From positions 180,290 through 244,289 of the forward strand of contig NZ_JANQBD010000012.1 in the NCBI RefSeq assembly GCF_024722015.1: a stretch of DNA of 64,000 bases, in the 5' to 3' direction. The position numbers were made by a program, and so were the translations under genes. Of this stretch, positions 1 through 8,846 are shown in pieces. Within the stretch, counting starts at the first letter, position 1. Each line of letters begins with the position of its first letter. The notes beneath the pieces were generated by a model. The model was not told where the DNA came from and made no database searches. It saw nothing but the letters and a program-made list of their open reading frames with translations. Source of the stretch: Paenibacillus radicis (ex Xue et al. 2023) (GTDB taxonomy: Bacteria; Bacillota; Bacilli; Paenibacillales; NBRC-103111).

Positions 1-942
1 GTTCCAGCCGAGATTGAGGTCATTCATGATCTCAATTACTTTTACACCGGAATTTTTTTTCAGCGCAAGACCGAGGTCTGTAGCATTATAAACCTTCTTG
101 TAGCGTGAGTCCGTCTCCGGTATGTTACCGCCTCCTGTATTACCAACTGAGAAGCCTGCCAAATTGTATTGGCTGAGGGTGCCTGATGGCGGAGGTGTTG
201 GTGTTGGTGTCGGTGTTGGTGTTGGTGTCGGTGTCGGTGTTGGCGTTGGCGTTGGTGTCGGTGTTGGCGTTGGCGTTGGTGTCGGTGTTGGCGTTGGCGT
301 TGGTGTGGAGCCTGCACTATCTGCAACGACAACATCATCAAATTTGGCCACCGTTTTGAATGCAACTAGCCCTATCGCTCCGGAAGTCAGACTGCTGTCC
401 GCAGCAGTTAGCTGCAGAGTTCCGTTAACGTACATTTTGATGGAAGAACCGGCCATCTCCAGCTTCACCGTGTACCATGTACCCGTGGCCAGAGTGAAAT
501 TGGTTTTGCTGACTAGAGTAGTTGTGGAGCCGTTTAATTTTTTTCTAATTTCCAAAGTACCGCCGCTGCTGTTATATAAGGATGCTGCATAAAAATTATT
601 ACCATCCTGATATCTGCCTGCTACATAAGTTCTATTCGAACCATTGAAATTATCTACCTTCACTTTCGATTCCACACTGTAATTAGTCCAAGTCTGGCTG
701 CCTGCCGAGGTACGACCTTCATCCGTGCTTGATTGGGAATACACATAATTAGTGCCATCCTGAACTACAGACCAGGTACCGCTTGTGGATGTCCAACCAT
801 TAGCATTGCCGTCCTCAAAGTTATCACTCAGCAGTGTGGCTGCGCTGGCAGGCACAATTACGAATAAAGAAAAAAGTAAGGTAAGACATAATAGGAATGC
901 GATATTCCTTGTTTGCCGTACTGCAGCTTTCGATGTACCCAT
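1..942 (-). CDS. Secreted pectate lyase, PL1-like (3' end beyond window)
   Basis: This is the N-terminal 314 residues of a secreted pectin-degrading enzyme; the gene runs off the left edge. The ATG at 942 has an AGGAGG seven bases upstream. In order: signal peptide (about 1-34, ending ...PASAA), a LamG/3-keto-disaccharide-hydrolase-like beta-sandwich (about 35-208), a Thr-Pro linker encoded by GGTGTT/GGTGTC hexamers at 187-305, then the start of the catalytic domain. The catalytic start reads GFSVGNTGGG followed by 'YNATDLGLAL' and 'VIEIMNDLNLGWN', which is how PL1 pectate lyases begin. The active site lies outside the window, so the PL1 call rests on the domain's first 50 residues. The first 200 residues are nearly identical in layout to those of the PL9 gene at 6453-8348. 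Confidence 0.8.
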   Translation of the reverse strand, partial: MGTSKAAVRQTRNIAFLLCLTLLFSLFVIVPASAATLLSDNFEDGNANGWTSTSGTWSVVQDGTNYVYSQSSTDEGRTSAGSQTWTNYSVESKVKVDNFNGSNRTYVAGRYQDGNNFYAASLYNSSGGTLEIRKKLNGSTTTLVSKTNFTLATGTWYTVKLEMAGSSIKMYVNGTLQLTAADSSLTSGAIGLVAFKTVAKFDDVVVADSAGSTPTPTPTPTPTPTPTPTPTPTPTPTPTPTPTPTPTPTPPPSGTLSQYNLAGFSVGNTGGGNIPETDSRYKKVYNATDLGLALKKNSGVKVIEIMNDLNLGWN

Positions 943-1285
943 GAATGAGCCTCCTAAGTAATATAAATTGTTATTTTCATGCATGATCCCTTTTTGGGAG
1001 AAAGATCTCCCACATATTAAAGTTTAATGACATCGCCTCCTCCAATGATGAATCTAGGCTAACTGTCACCCCCTTTCCTAAAAAAATTAAATAAATCAAT
1101 TAACTGGAAAACCTCCCGCTATTTAGCTAGTTTTTGTATATAATTCGGGTTTATCTGGAATTACTCCATCTAAAAAGGCACATTCACACTTGAAACAGGA
1201 TTTCCCGTTAAATTAACATGAGTTTTTCCAGCAAATGGTGCCCCCCAATGCAAATCGAAGAAATTAGCATGAGTTTTTCCTGTTA
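943..1285. other. Intergenic: 5' region of the PL1 gene plus a short direct repeat
   Basis: No gene is supported here. The part nearest 943 carries the ribosome binding site of the minus-strand pectate lyase. Two imperfect 19-base direct repeats (core CATGAGTTTTTCC) lie at 1211-1229 and 1262-1280, 51 bases apart, immediately before the G/T-rich minisatellite. I see no convincing cre site or terminator. Confidence 0.5.
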
Positions 1286-1715
1286 ATGTTAATTTCTGTT
1301 GGTGTTGATTGGTGCTGGTGGTTGGTTGATGTGTGTGTTGTGCTGGTGCTATTGGCTGGTGTGTGTGGTGCTGGTGTGGTACTGGTGTTGGTGCTTGTGT
1401 TGGTGCTGGTGTTGGTGTTGGTGTTGGTGTTGGTGTTGGTGTTGGTGTTGGTGTTGGTGTTGGTGCTGGTGCTGGTGCTATTGGCTGGTGTGTGTAGTGC
1501 TGGTGCTGATGTGTGTTGGCTAGTGCTGATGTGTTGTGCTGCTGCTGGTGTGTGTGTTGTGCTGCTGCTGGTGTGTGTGTTGTGCTGCTGCTGGTGTGTG
1601 TGTTGTGCTGCTGCTGATGTGTGTGTGGTGCTGATGTGTGTTGGCTAGTGCTGATGTGTTGTGCTGGTGTGTGTTGGTTGGCGTGCGTGCTATTGCTGCT
1701 ATGAGCGGGTTGCTG
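1286..1715. repeat. Non-coding G/T-rich compound minisatellite
   Basis: The plus strand is almost free of A and C over about 400 bases. It contains a run of GTTGGT/GCTGGT hexamers (about 1404-1479), two near-identical ~26-base segments (ATTGGCTGGTGTGTGT...) flanking that run near 1350 and 1480, and four tandem copies of a 23-base unit beginning TTGTGCTGCTGCTG (starts 1534, 1557, 1580, 1603). A 23-base period is not a multiple of three, so this block is not a coding repeat. The hexamer is the same one that encodes the Thr-Pro linkers of the pectate lyases on the minus strand. It lies beyond the 3' end of gtrA. Confidence 0.75.
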
Positions 1716-1762
1716 ATGCAGTGCCGATCGCTATGAAGCAGCTAAATCCAATTGGAAAATCA

Positions 1763-2167
1763 TCAGCTTTCCTTATTCAATCGATAAATCCAGCTACGGC
1801 TGCCCAAATAATTAAGCACTACCGTGGTGCATATCACTGCGATCTTGGCTGCAAGCACAGGTACCAGCTTAGCTAATAACATCACAGCAATCGTGGAAAA
1901 TCCCAGCAGAAACCCATTTAACATAAGAAATCGAAAGATGAGAGCGGGCTGCGAGGACTGTATACTCCCAAAGGTCCAGCGTCCATTCCAATAATAGCTG
2001 TTCAGCATTCCCGCTCCATAAGCTATCAATTGGGCCCCGACTGCCGGTAAACCAAGCCATGTTGCTGCCACAAATACAGAGAAATCAACCGCCGTATTGC
2101 ATAAACCAATGATATTAAACTTTACAAATTGTATAATCCTTTGCTCCAGCTCAAACGAGAATTTCAT
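1763..2167 (-). CDS. GtrA-family polytopic membrane protein
   Basis: 134-residue GtrA/DPMS-family protein with four predicted membrane helices. The N-terminal motif 'FVKFNIIGLCNTAVDF' and the C-terminal 'NYLGSRSWIY' are characteristic. Family members are thought to help translocate polyprenyl-phosphate sugars made by the partner GT2 enzyme. The start at 2167 is preferred over a longer frame because GAGG sits eight bases before it and the upstream residues are basic shadow sequence. The start lies 17 bases inside the end of the GT2 gene, so the two are probably translationally coupled. Confidence 0.85.
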   Translation of the reverse strand: MKFSFELEQRIIQFVKFNIIGLCNTAVDFSVFVAATWLGLPAVGAQLIAYGAGMLNSYYWNGRWTFGSIQSSQPALIFRFLMLNGFLLGFSTIAVMLLAKLVPVLAAKIAVICTTVVLNYLGSRSWIYRLNKES

Positions 2168-3137
2168 AGCGTTCCTCTTCTGCCGGTGCAGACTGCTGCT
2201 TCTGATAGCCCGTTTTCTCCTGAATGATGTACAAGGGGCGGCCCTTGGATTCATCATAAATGCGCCCGATATATTCTCCGATAATTCCTAAGATGACCAG
2301 CATGATCCCGTTAAAAAACAAATTAATCGCTACAATAGATGACCAGCCGGTAATGGTCGAATTCGTCAGCAGCTTCTGATACACAACGATCAGGAAATAC
2401 AGAAAGCTGATACCAGACAAGCTGAATCCCAAATAGGTCGCTAATCTCAACGGCTTATAGGAAAATGATCCGATGGCGTCCATGGCAAACTGTATCATTT
2501 TGCGAAGCGGATATTTGGTTTCCCCTGCCCAGCGTTCTTCCCGGTCATACTCTACTGCTGTTTGCCGGAAACCCACCCAGCTGATCAGACCGCGGACATA
2601 TCTGTTTTTCTCTGTAAGCGTCTTCATCACATCGCATACCTTACGGTCAATCAGTCGGAAATCACCCGTATCAACAGGGATTTCAAAGCTGGTCATCGTT
2701 TTTAGGAACCGATAGAATACATGCGCTGTCCATTTTTTAAAGATGGATTCCCCCCTTCGCGTCAACCTTTTGCCATAGATTACCTCGTAGCCCTCCTTCC
2801 ATTTGCTTATCATCTCCAGAATGACCTCCGGAGGGTCCTGCAGATCCGCATCAATAACAATAATCGCCTGTCCCTGCGCATGATCCATACCTGCTGAAAT
2901 GGCAACCTGATGTCCGAAATTCCGGGCAAAGCTGAGCATCCTCACATTCGGGTCCACCAAACAAAGTGCTCTGACGATTTCCGTTGTCCGATCCCTGCTC
3001 CCATCGTTAACAAAGAGCAGCTCATATTCCTCATTAAGGGTGCCCAACACAATTTTGAGCCTGCGATACGTTTCTGCAATCACTTCCTGCTCATTAAACA
3101 TAGGAACAATAACGGAATATTTAATATCATTTGCCAT
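2151..3137 (-). CDS. Polyprenyl-phosphate glycosyltransferase, GT2 (DPM1/GtrB-like)
   Basis: 328 residues. The N-terminal GT-A domain has 'SVIVPMFNEQEV', 'FVNDGSRDRT' and the DAD metal motif in 'IVIDADLQDPPE', followed by 'DTGDFRLIDR'. Two C-terminal membrane helices (about 230-300) and 'GEYIGRIYDE' are as in GtrB/YkcC proteins. It should transfer a sugar from a nucleotide donor to undecaprenyl phosphate on the cytoplasmic face. GGAGGG precedes the ATG. It lies between the GT-C gene and gtrA, the usual three-part arrangement for making and using a lipid-linked sugar; the sugar itself cannot be read from the sequence. Confidence 0.88.
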   Translation of the reverse strand: MANDIKYSVIVPMFNEQEVIAETYRRLKIVLGTLNEEYELLFVNDGSRDRTTEIVRALCLVDPNVRMLSFARNFGHQVAISAGMDHAQGQAIIVIDADLQDPPEVILEMISKWKEGYEVIYGKRLTRRGESIFKKWTAHVFYRFLKTMTSFEIPVDTGDFRLIDRKVCDVMKTLTEKNRYVRGLISWVGFRQTAVEYDREERWAGETKYPLRKMIQFAMDAIGSFSYKPLRLATYLGFSLSGISFLYFLIVVYQKLLTNSTITGWSSIVAINLFFNGIMLVILGIIGEYIGRIYDESKGRPLYIIQEKTGYQKQQSAPAEEERYEILV

Positions 3138-3189
3138 CGGAATCCCTCCTTTTAGTGAGTGTTCAAAAAGATAATGGTGGGCTTTATAA

Positions 3190-6100
3190 TCAGAAAAATT
3201 GCCAACGCGGGAACCATTTCAACACATGCTCAGCATAGGTGCGATCCACAATAAGACCGGACAATACCGGATAAAAAATAATGAAAGCAACAGCCGTTAA
3301 TGCTAAATAGGAATACAGCAGCTTGCTCTTGCTTGGGTTCGATTCCTTCATTTGTTTATAAAAATACGTAATGGCCAGTATGGAAAACGGCACCATAGGA
3401 AAATAGTGATAAAGGAATGTTGTCCTCGGAACAAGCATCCACGGGATATACTGGGAGAAAAAGGCGATCAAAATAAATCCAGCCGGCCAGGACCATTTTT
3501 GAATTGCTTTAAAGCTCAGCATAAGAACGGACAGAAAGCCGACCCACCATACCAATGGATTGCCTATGGCTGCTATGCTCGATATTTGCTCAGGCTGAAT
3601 TTCCGCTGCTCCGTAATACCATACCGGACGGCTCATGGAAGGCCATTGCCACCAAGAGGAACTAAATGGATGCGTTGCCTTGAGGTTGCTGTGGTAATCG
3701 AGCATATGCTTTTGATACAAGACTACATCGGTCAATCCATGCCCGGGGCCCGGAACCATCATGAACGGCACGTATGCCAAGATATAGATGGTAAAAGGAA
3801 CTATCACAAAAAATAAACAGCACCATGCCACGGTCATAATAGCCCGATGTGGAAATACGGTACGAATTTGCCGCCAATACTCCAGATTCTTTTTCAGCGG
3901 CTTATGCTTGACAGACAGCCAAATCCCTGCCGATTGGTACTCCCGATAGTGGAGAAACAGCCACAGAAAAAATAGGATAGCCGCACCTAAGCCTGCGTAC
4001 AAGGCAATCCATTTGGAAGCCAACCCCAATCCGAAAAACAATCCGGACAAAGCGAGCGGTAACCGGGATCGTCTCCAATCTTCGGCAAATAAATGGATTC
4101 GAAAGAAACGGTACATGAAATAAAACATCATCATGATGAAAAGCACACCGTACACATCGATTGTCGCAATTCTGGACTGGACGAAATGCAATCCATCAAC
4201 CGCCAAAAGAAAGCTTGCTACGAAGGCGTATTCGCTTTTGCCAAATAACCTTTTACCCAGTACATACATAGCCGGTATCATAAAAATCCCGAAAAGCGTA
4301 CCGACAAACCGCCATCCGAATGGATTCATCCCGAACAGCCAGATACCAGACGAGATCAATAGTTTTCCTAGTGGAGGATGCGTCGATTCGTAGGGCTCGA
4401 TTTGGTACAGATGCTCGTATGCAGTGCGTCCATGATATATTTCATCAAAGTACATGCCGTTCATAAATGTCGATCGGTATGCTGCTTTTGAGGGTTCATC
4501 AATGAGTAAAGGAAGTCCCTCCTCCGTAACGGGGTTGATATTCTCTCCTCTGATGGACTGAATGGGCAGCGGAGTCTCGTTCCCGGCTTCATAAACGGCA
4601 ATCTCATACAAGGTGAATGACGGCTTCTCGACGGTTATTCTAATATACTGCCCGGATTGGTTAGCAGGCATCACTTGCCACATGAACACTTTGAACACAT
4701 CACTCATCACCTTGAGAGGTGGGCTCCAGGTCTCTCCGTCATCGCTAATTTCATAAAGGAAACTGCCGTCCCCAATCCCCGAAAAACTGTTAATGCGTTC
4801 AATTTCCTTCTTTCCATCCAATTGAAATGTAATTTTCTCACCCGCCAAGGTTGCTTTCCATCCGGTCGACGGCGTTTGGAGCGAACCAAGGTTGTAAAAG
4901 GCAACAACCGAGTAAACAGCAACTAATCCTCCTAGCAATAGGATATCTTTGCGCCCCCATGCACATGGCTTTTCCGCTTTCGTAAAAGGGTGTGCTGGTG
5001 GAACCGAGCTGTTTTTCTTGGAGGTACTTGATGGGACAGCAAGCTCTGCAATTTGACGATTTATCACTACTTTCCAAACCACCATACACAAATAAATAAA
5101 CAAAGCGGTATTTGCACATGAGACTGTTATCAAAACAACGTCATCTGCGGCCACGTGATAAGATTTCTGGAAGCTTTTCAGCAGGACGTGATCTACATTA
5201 ATAAAATGAGTCAAGCTCAAGCCGGCAAAAATATGCAGCAGCCTCCGGTCACGTATGTATATAAATCCAGCTAATGCCAACAGCAGTGAATAAAATAAAT
5301 ATCTTTCATGCATTTTGGTAATGACCATAAAGGCCCCGGCAACCAGCATACACGCGATTGCCAAGAGCTGCGTTTCATCCCTTTTACTTTTAAAATATAT
5401 ATAAACAGCATAAGCAAATAGAGTAACTGTTAGCACAATCCCCCATGTTTGGTAGGACAAGAACAGCACATTGTCTGAAATTGGAGCAAAATTACCTCCG
5501 AGCAGGCTCATAAGATTATATGCGTTCAAACTGGCATAGGGATAGGAGGATAACGTACTGAAATATAAACTAAAGATCCAGAATGGGCCTTTGTGATATA
5601 CAAATGGAGCTGCCAGAACAGCGAAGGTTAGCAGGCCTGAACCCAAGCTTTGCAAAAAAGTCCCTAAATGCTGCTTGCGGATTAAAACGCAAAGCAGTAG
5701 CGGAGCAAACAACAGCGCTTGTGGCTTTATCAGAACAGCTATCGCGTAACATACACTTGCTTTAGGCAGTTTGCCGCGAATAACATATTCAAAAACCAAT
5801 AAAATCGATAGCATGAAAACAGAATCCACCTGTCCCCAAGCAGCGGAGTTTATAATTACCGCCGGATTAAACAAGTACAGGGCCGCAATCCCCAGAGCAG
5901 CCTGGGGGCCCAATCGAGATGAAGCCAACCGCCAAAGTAAATAAGCAGACAACATATCGGCCACAATGGCCGGAGTTTTCAGCAGCACCAGAAACAATAA
6001 GGAGTCGTAAGGCAAATTAAACAAGCTGCGAATGAATCCAATTCCATATAATACATAGATATATCCTGGCGGGTAATCAACGAACATATCTTGAGAATAA

Positions 6101-6348
6101 AATTGCCCGGGACCAACGGAAACTACCGATCCTGTCCATGCTTTAAAGGTGTTAATATCAATATCGTAACCATATACCCAGGAGGCGATGAGCAAACGAA
6201 TAATCAGCCCCAAACCGATTATGGTCCAGCCTATCCATTTGATGCTGTCTGTATGATCTTGCTCGCAGATCAATTCCCTCCCTTTCAAATGACGGTATGT
6301 CAGGATGTACAAGCCTATAAAGAGCGCACAAATAATCCAAATTGAAAT
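3190..6348 (-). CDS. Two-module GT-C glycosyltransferase with C-terminal PMT (GT39-like) domain; probable ATT start
   Basis: About 1052 residues. The N-terminal multi-helix GT-C module has the acidic loop 'YDIDINTFKAW' and 'DYPPGYIYVLYG'. A soluble beta-rich, discoidin-like segment ('ISDDGETWSPPLKV') lies near 500-600. The C-terminal PMT module has 'FDEIYHGRTAYEHL', 'ESTHPPLGKLLI' and 'VDGLHFVQSRIATIDVYG', as in protein O-mannosyltransferases and other phospholipid-carrier-dependent transferases. The open frame continues upstream of the TTG at 6312 through a hydrophobic stretch (ISIWIICALFIGLYIL) to an ATT at 6348, which has GGAGGTG at 6355-6361; the TTG has no such site. Together with the GT2 and GtrA genes it probably glycosylates exported substrates. 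Confidence 0.82.
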   Translation of the reverse strand: MSIWIICALFIGLYILTYRHLKGRELICEQDHTDSIKWIGWTIIGLGLIIRLLIASWVYGYDIDINTFKAWTGSVVSVGPGQFYSQDMFVDYPPGYIYVLYGIGFIRSLFNLPYDSLLFLVLLKTPAIVADMLSAYLLWRLASSRLGPQAALGIAALYLFNPAVIINSAAWGQVDSVFMLSILLVFEYVIRGKLPKASVCYAIAVLIKPQALLFAPLLLCVLIRKQHLGTFLQSLGSGLLTFAVLAAPFVYHKGPFWIFSLYFSTLSSYPYASLNAYNLMSLLGGNFAPISDNVLFLSYQTWGIVLTVTLFAYAVYIYFKSKRDETQLLAIACMLVAGAFMVITKMHERYLFYSLLLALAGFIYIRDRRLLHIFAGLSLTHFINVDHVLLKSFQKSYHVAADDVVLITVSCANTALFIYLCMVVWKVVINRQIAELAVPSSTSKKNSSVPPAHPFTKAEKPCAWGRKDILLLGGLVAVYSVVAFYNLGSLQTPSTGWKATLAGEKITFQLDGKKEIERINSFSGIGDGSFLYEISDDGETWSPPLKVMSDVFKVFMWQVMPANQSGQYIRITVEKPSFTLYEIAVYEAGNETPLPIQSIRGENINPVTEEGLPLLIDEPSKAAYRSTFMNGMYFDEIYHGRTAYEHLYQIEPYESTHPPLGKLLISSGIWLFGMNPFGWRFVGTLFGIFMIPAMYVLGKRLFGKSEYAFVASFLLAVDGLHFVQSRIATIDVYGVLFIMMMFYFMYRFFRIHLFAEDWRRSRLPLALSGLFFGLGLASKWIALYAGLGAAILFFLWLFLHYREYQSAGIWLSVKHKPLKKNLEYWRQIRTVFPHRAIMTVAWCCLFFVIVPFTIYILAYVPFMMVPGPGHGLTDVVLYQKHMLDYHSNLKATHPFSSSWWQWPSMSRPVWYYGAAEIQPEQISSIAAIGNPLVWWVGFLSVLMLSFKAIQKWSWPAGFILIAFFSQYIPWMLVPRTTFLYHYFPMVPFSILAITYFYKQMKESNPSKSKLLYSYLALTAVAFIIFYPVLSGLIVDRTYAEHVLKWFPRWQFF

Positions 6349-6354
6349 GTCCTA

Positions 6355-6361
6355 CACCTCC
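6355..6361 (-). promoter_or_regulatory. Ribosome binding site implying an ATT start
   Basis: GGAGGTG on the minus strand, with eight bases between GGAGG and an ATT at 6348-6346 that is in frame with the GT-C protein. A TAG closes the frame two codons further upstream (6354-6352), so no ATG, GTG or TTG is available at the right distance. Confidence 0.5.
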
Positions 6362-6452
6362 GCATTAGACCGGATAATTCTGTACAGCATTTCGCATCAA
6401 AGCCTGGGAGGAAGTGCCCGGCAATTGCAGCCCGGGCACTTTACTGCTTATT

Positions 6453-8348
6453 CTAGTTCTGCGCCCCGATATCCGTTCCGCTTGGTAAACCGGATCCTTT
6501 CAAATCACTGCCAGTAACAAGCTTCAGGAAATTGCCAAGGTTCGGAGAACCGTCGGCATTACGGGTTAAGGTAGGCGTCAGACTGACAAAGTCAGCATCG
6601 CTTGCAACTAAACCTTTGCCATTCGTGCTTGCATTGCTTTTCCACCATACATTCGTGCTTTGAATATCGGTACCACTCGTTTTATCGCTGGAAGCCCCTT
6701 TGTAGGACAAGTTGTTAGTGAACTGGTGAGTGCCTGTATCAAAGGCAAAATTGCTTTGACCGTTGCTGTAGGATGTATTATTTTTCAAAGTAATGGAGCC
6801 CGGATTGCTGTTGAAAGTAAAGCCGTGCTTTTTGTTTTGGTATGCAACCGAATTGATAACGATATGGTTGACCGAAATTTTCTCTCCACCCAGCTTATAG
6901 CCGTTGCCATCGCTGTTGCTGGTTGTACTGCCAGATGAAGTCTGTCCGTTGTGATGTGCGACGCTGTTCTTAATCGTCACTGGACCGATAGGACCTGTAT
7001 CCGATTTCGTGTAAAGATCCCATCCATCATCGGTATTGTATGCGGAAATACATCCATCAAATACATTCCCGGTTCCTACCGTAAGCTTTGCTGCGAAACC
7101 ATCCGCATCCTCCCCGTTATCCGGGTCGTAATTATCGTGCGAATACGTATTAATGATCTCGTTGTTGGAAGGCCATTCACTGGTTGTAGCCGTAGAAGCA
7201 TATCTTCCGAGCTGAAGTCCTGTATCTCTGTTGTGATGGACATCTACGTTTTCTATACGATTATTGCTTCCTGCTACATAAATGCCATTGTCAGCGGATC
7301 CTTTTACTTCGAGCCCTTTGATAAGCCAGTAATTGCCGTTAATTTGCAGACCTCTAGCGTTGAGCGAGACATCCGATGCATTGTAAGGCTGAGACGAGAA
7401 ATCCAATATTGGTTTCTCAGAGCCATAAGCAGCAATTTGTTTCCTGGCGCTTGCTGTGCCGCTGTTAGTGCGTTCAATTGTGATCTGGTTGGAGTAAGAA
7501 TAGGTGCCTCCACGCAAATAAATTGTTTCACCTGGTGCAACTTTTGTAATTGCAGATGTCAATGTTGTCGGGCTGCTGGCGGTACCCGGATTGCTGTCCA
7601 ATCCGTTCGGAGCTACATAAATGCTGCCTGGAGCTGGTGTCGGTGTTGGTGTTGGTGTTGGTGTCGGTGTTGGTGTCGGTGTCGGTGTTGGTGTCGGTGT
7701 TGGTGTTGGGGTAGGAGTCGGTGTAGAGCTTGCGCTGTCTGAAATAATCACATTATCGAACTTGGCAACCGTTTTGAAAGCAACCAGCCCAACTGCTCCG
7801 GAGGTTAAGCTGGTGTCCGTTGCGGTAAGCTGTAAAGTTCCGTTAACGTACATTTTGATGGTTGAACCAGCCATCTCCAGCTTTACTGTGTACCAAGTTC
7901 CGGTTGTCAGACCGAAGTTGCTTTTGCTTGCCAATGTAGTCGTGGAGCCAGCCACCTTTTTTCTGATCTCCAAGGTACCTCCGCTGCTGTTATATAAGGA
8001 GGCTGCATAAAAGTTATTGCCATCCTGATACCTGCCTGCCACGTAAGTACGGTTGGAGCCGTTAAAATTATCGACCTTTACCATTGCTTCAACACTGTAA
8101 TCGGTCCAGGACTGGCTTCCAGCTGAAGTACGCCCTTCGTTTGTGCTGGATTGGGAGTAAACATAGTTGCTTCCTTCCTGTGCAATGGACCATGTACCGC
8201 TAGTGGAAGTCCATCCCGTTGAATTGCCGTCATCAAAATTGTCGCTAAACAGTGTGGCTGCACGGACAGGTACGATCATCAACATGGCAGCAATTAGCGA
8301 AAAACTCAAAACCATTGCAAGTTTCTTTACTTTGCTTGTTTTGTTCAT
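6453..8348 (-). CDS. Secreted pectate lyase, PL9 family
   Basis: 631 residues: signal peptide (1-30, ...VPVRAA), LamG/DUF1080-like beta-sandwich (about 31-206), Thr-Pro linker (about 207-241, encoded at 7628-7730), then a right-handed beta-helix PL9 domain beginning 'IYVAPNGLDSNPGT'. The PL9 calcium and catalytic region is visible: 'DVHHNRDTG', 'NGEDADGFAAKL' (presumed catalytic Lys near 421) and 'NTDDGWDLY'. It should cleave polygalacturonate by beta-elimination outside the cell. The frame-correct ATG is 12 bases after GGAGG; a closer ATG is out of frame, so translation may be modest. The shared N-terminal module with the PL1 gene suggests a common binding or anchoring role. Confidence 0.88.
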   Translation of the reverse strand: MNKTSKVKKLAMVLSFSLIAAMLMIVPVRAATLFSDNFDDGNSTGWTSTSGTWSIAQEGSNYVYSQSSTNEGRTSAGSQSWTDYSVEAMVKVDNFNGSNRTYVAGRYQDGNNFYAASLYNSSGGTLEIRKKVAGSTTTLASKSNFGLTTGTWYTVKLEMAGSTIKMYVNGTLQLTATDTSLTSGAVGLVAFKTVAKFDNVIISDSASSTPTPTPTPTPTPTPTPTPTPTPTPTPTPTPAPGSIYVAPNGLDSNPGTASSPTTLTSAITKVAPGETIYLRGGTYSYSNQITIERTNSGTASARKQIAAYGSEKPILDFSSQPYNASDVSLNARGLQINGNYWLIKGLEVKGSADNGIYVAGSNNRIENVDVHHNRDTGLQLGRYASTATTSEWPSNNEIINTYSHDNYDPDNGEDADGFAAKLTVGTGNVFDGCISAYNTDDGWDLYTKSDTGPIGPVTIKNSVAHHNGQTSSGSTTSNSDGNGYKLGGEKISVNHIVINSVAYQNKKHGFTFNSNPGSITLKNNTSYSNGQSNFAFDTGTHQFTNNLSYKGASSDKTSGTDIQSTNVWWKSNASTNGKGLVASDADFVSLTPTLTRNADGSPNLGNFLKLVTGSDLKGSGLPSGTDIGAQN

Positions 8349-8846
8349 ACTTCATTTGTTCCTCCTCAAAAGTTAAAATGAGTGATCCGAATAAACAGGT
8401 AAGTCAGATTCAGTTGAAATGTTCCTGCGAACCTCACTGAATATTATCCCCTCCTTAAAGCATCAAATGATCCAACCATTTTTGTGACCGCTTACAAAGC
8501 AATAAACCATAAACGCCTTGGACATAAATTGAAATGTTTTCTTTAAAAGGTAAAAATGTCCAATTAGTTCATTTCCATGTTACCTTCATTTTTCAATTAC
8601 AATCAATACGCTGGATTTAACTTCTTATACAAGCAGATATAAAAGCCTTATATTACAAGGGTTTGAGCCCTATACAAACCGTTTTAGAATAAGAAAAGCT
8701 TCTTTTCGAAGCCCTCTCGATGAAGATACATTCGTGTCTAAGCGGTGGCTTTTATGTGCAAACGCATACGTGTGCGCGTGGGGAGGGAATCCGAAAAGAA
8801 ATAAGGTGCGCTATTTCATTGTTTTAACGTTATTGTTCAAGTGAAA
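8349..8846. other. Intergenic upstream region of the PL9 gene
   Basis: No gene is supported. It includes the ribosome binding site of the PL9 gene, a candidate cre site (8482-8497) and AT-rich sequence that could hold its promoter. A small GCTTC/GAAGC hairpin sits near 8699-8713. Confidence 0.5.
8482..8497. promoter_or_regulatory. Candidate CcpA cre site upstream of the PL9 gene
   Basis: TTGTGACCGCTTACAA matches the cre consensus WTGNAANCGNWNNCAW at all but one defined position (G instead of A at position 5). It is 134 bases upstream of the PL9 start. CcpA control of a pectate lyase would be expected; binding is inferred. Confidence 0.45.

Noticed and set aside
122..592. Plus-strand ORF opposite the PL1 gene, and its like at 7621-8010
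   Set aside because: Antisense shadows of the Thr-Pro linker and sandwich domain; poly-Gly-Val sequence.
1534..1625. Possible CRISPR-like array from four equal repeats
   Set aside because: The 23-base units are directly adjacent with no spacers; it is a minisatellite.
1286..1648. Plus-strand ORFs rich in Val-Leu or Cys-Trp over the repeat
   Set aside because: They are a by-product of G/T repeats, lack a ribosome binding site, and the 23-base unit shifts frame.
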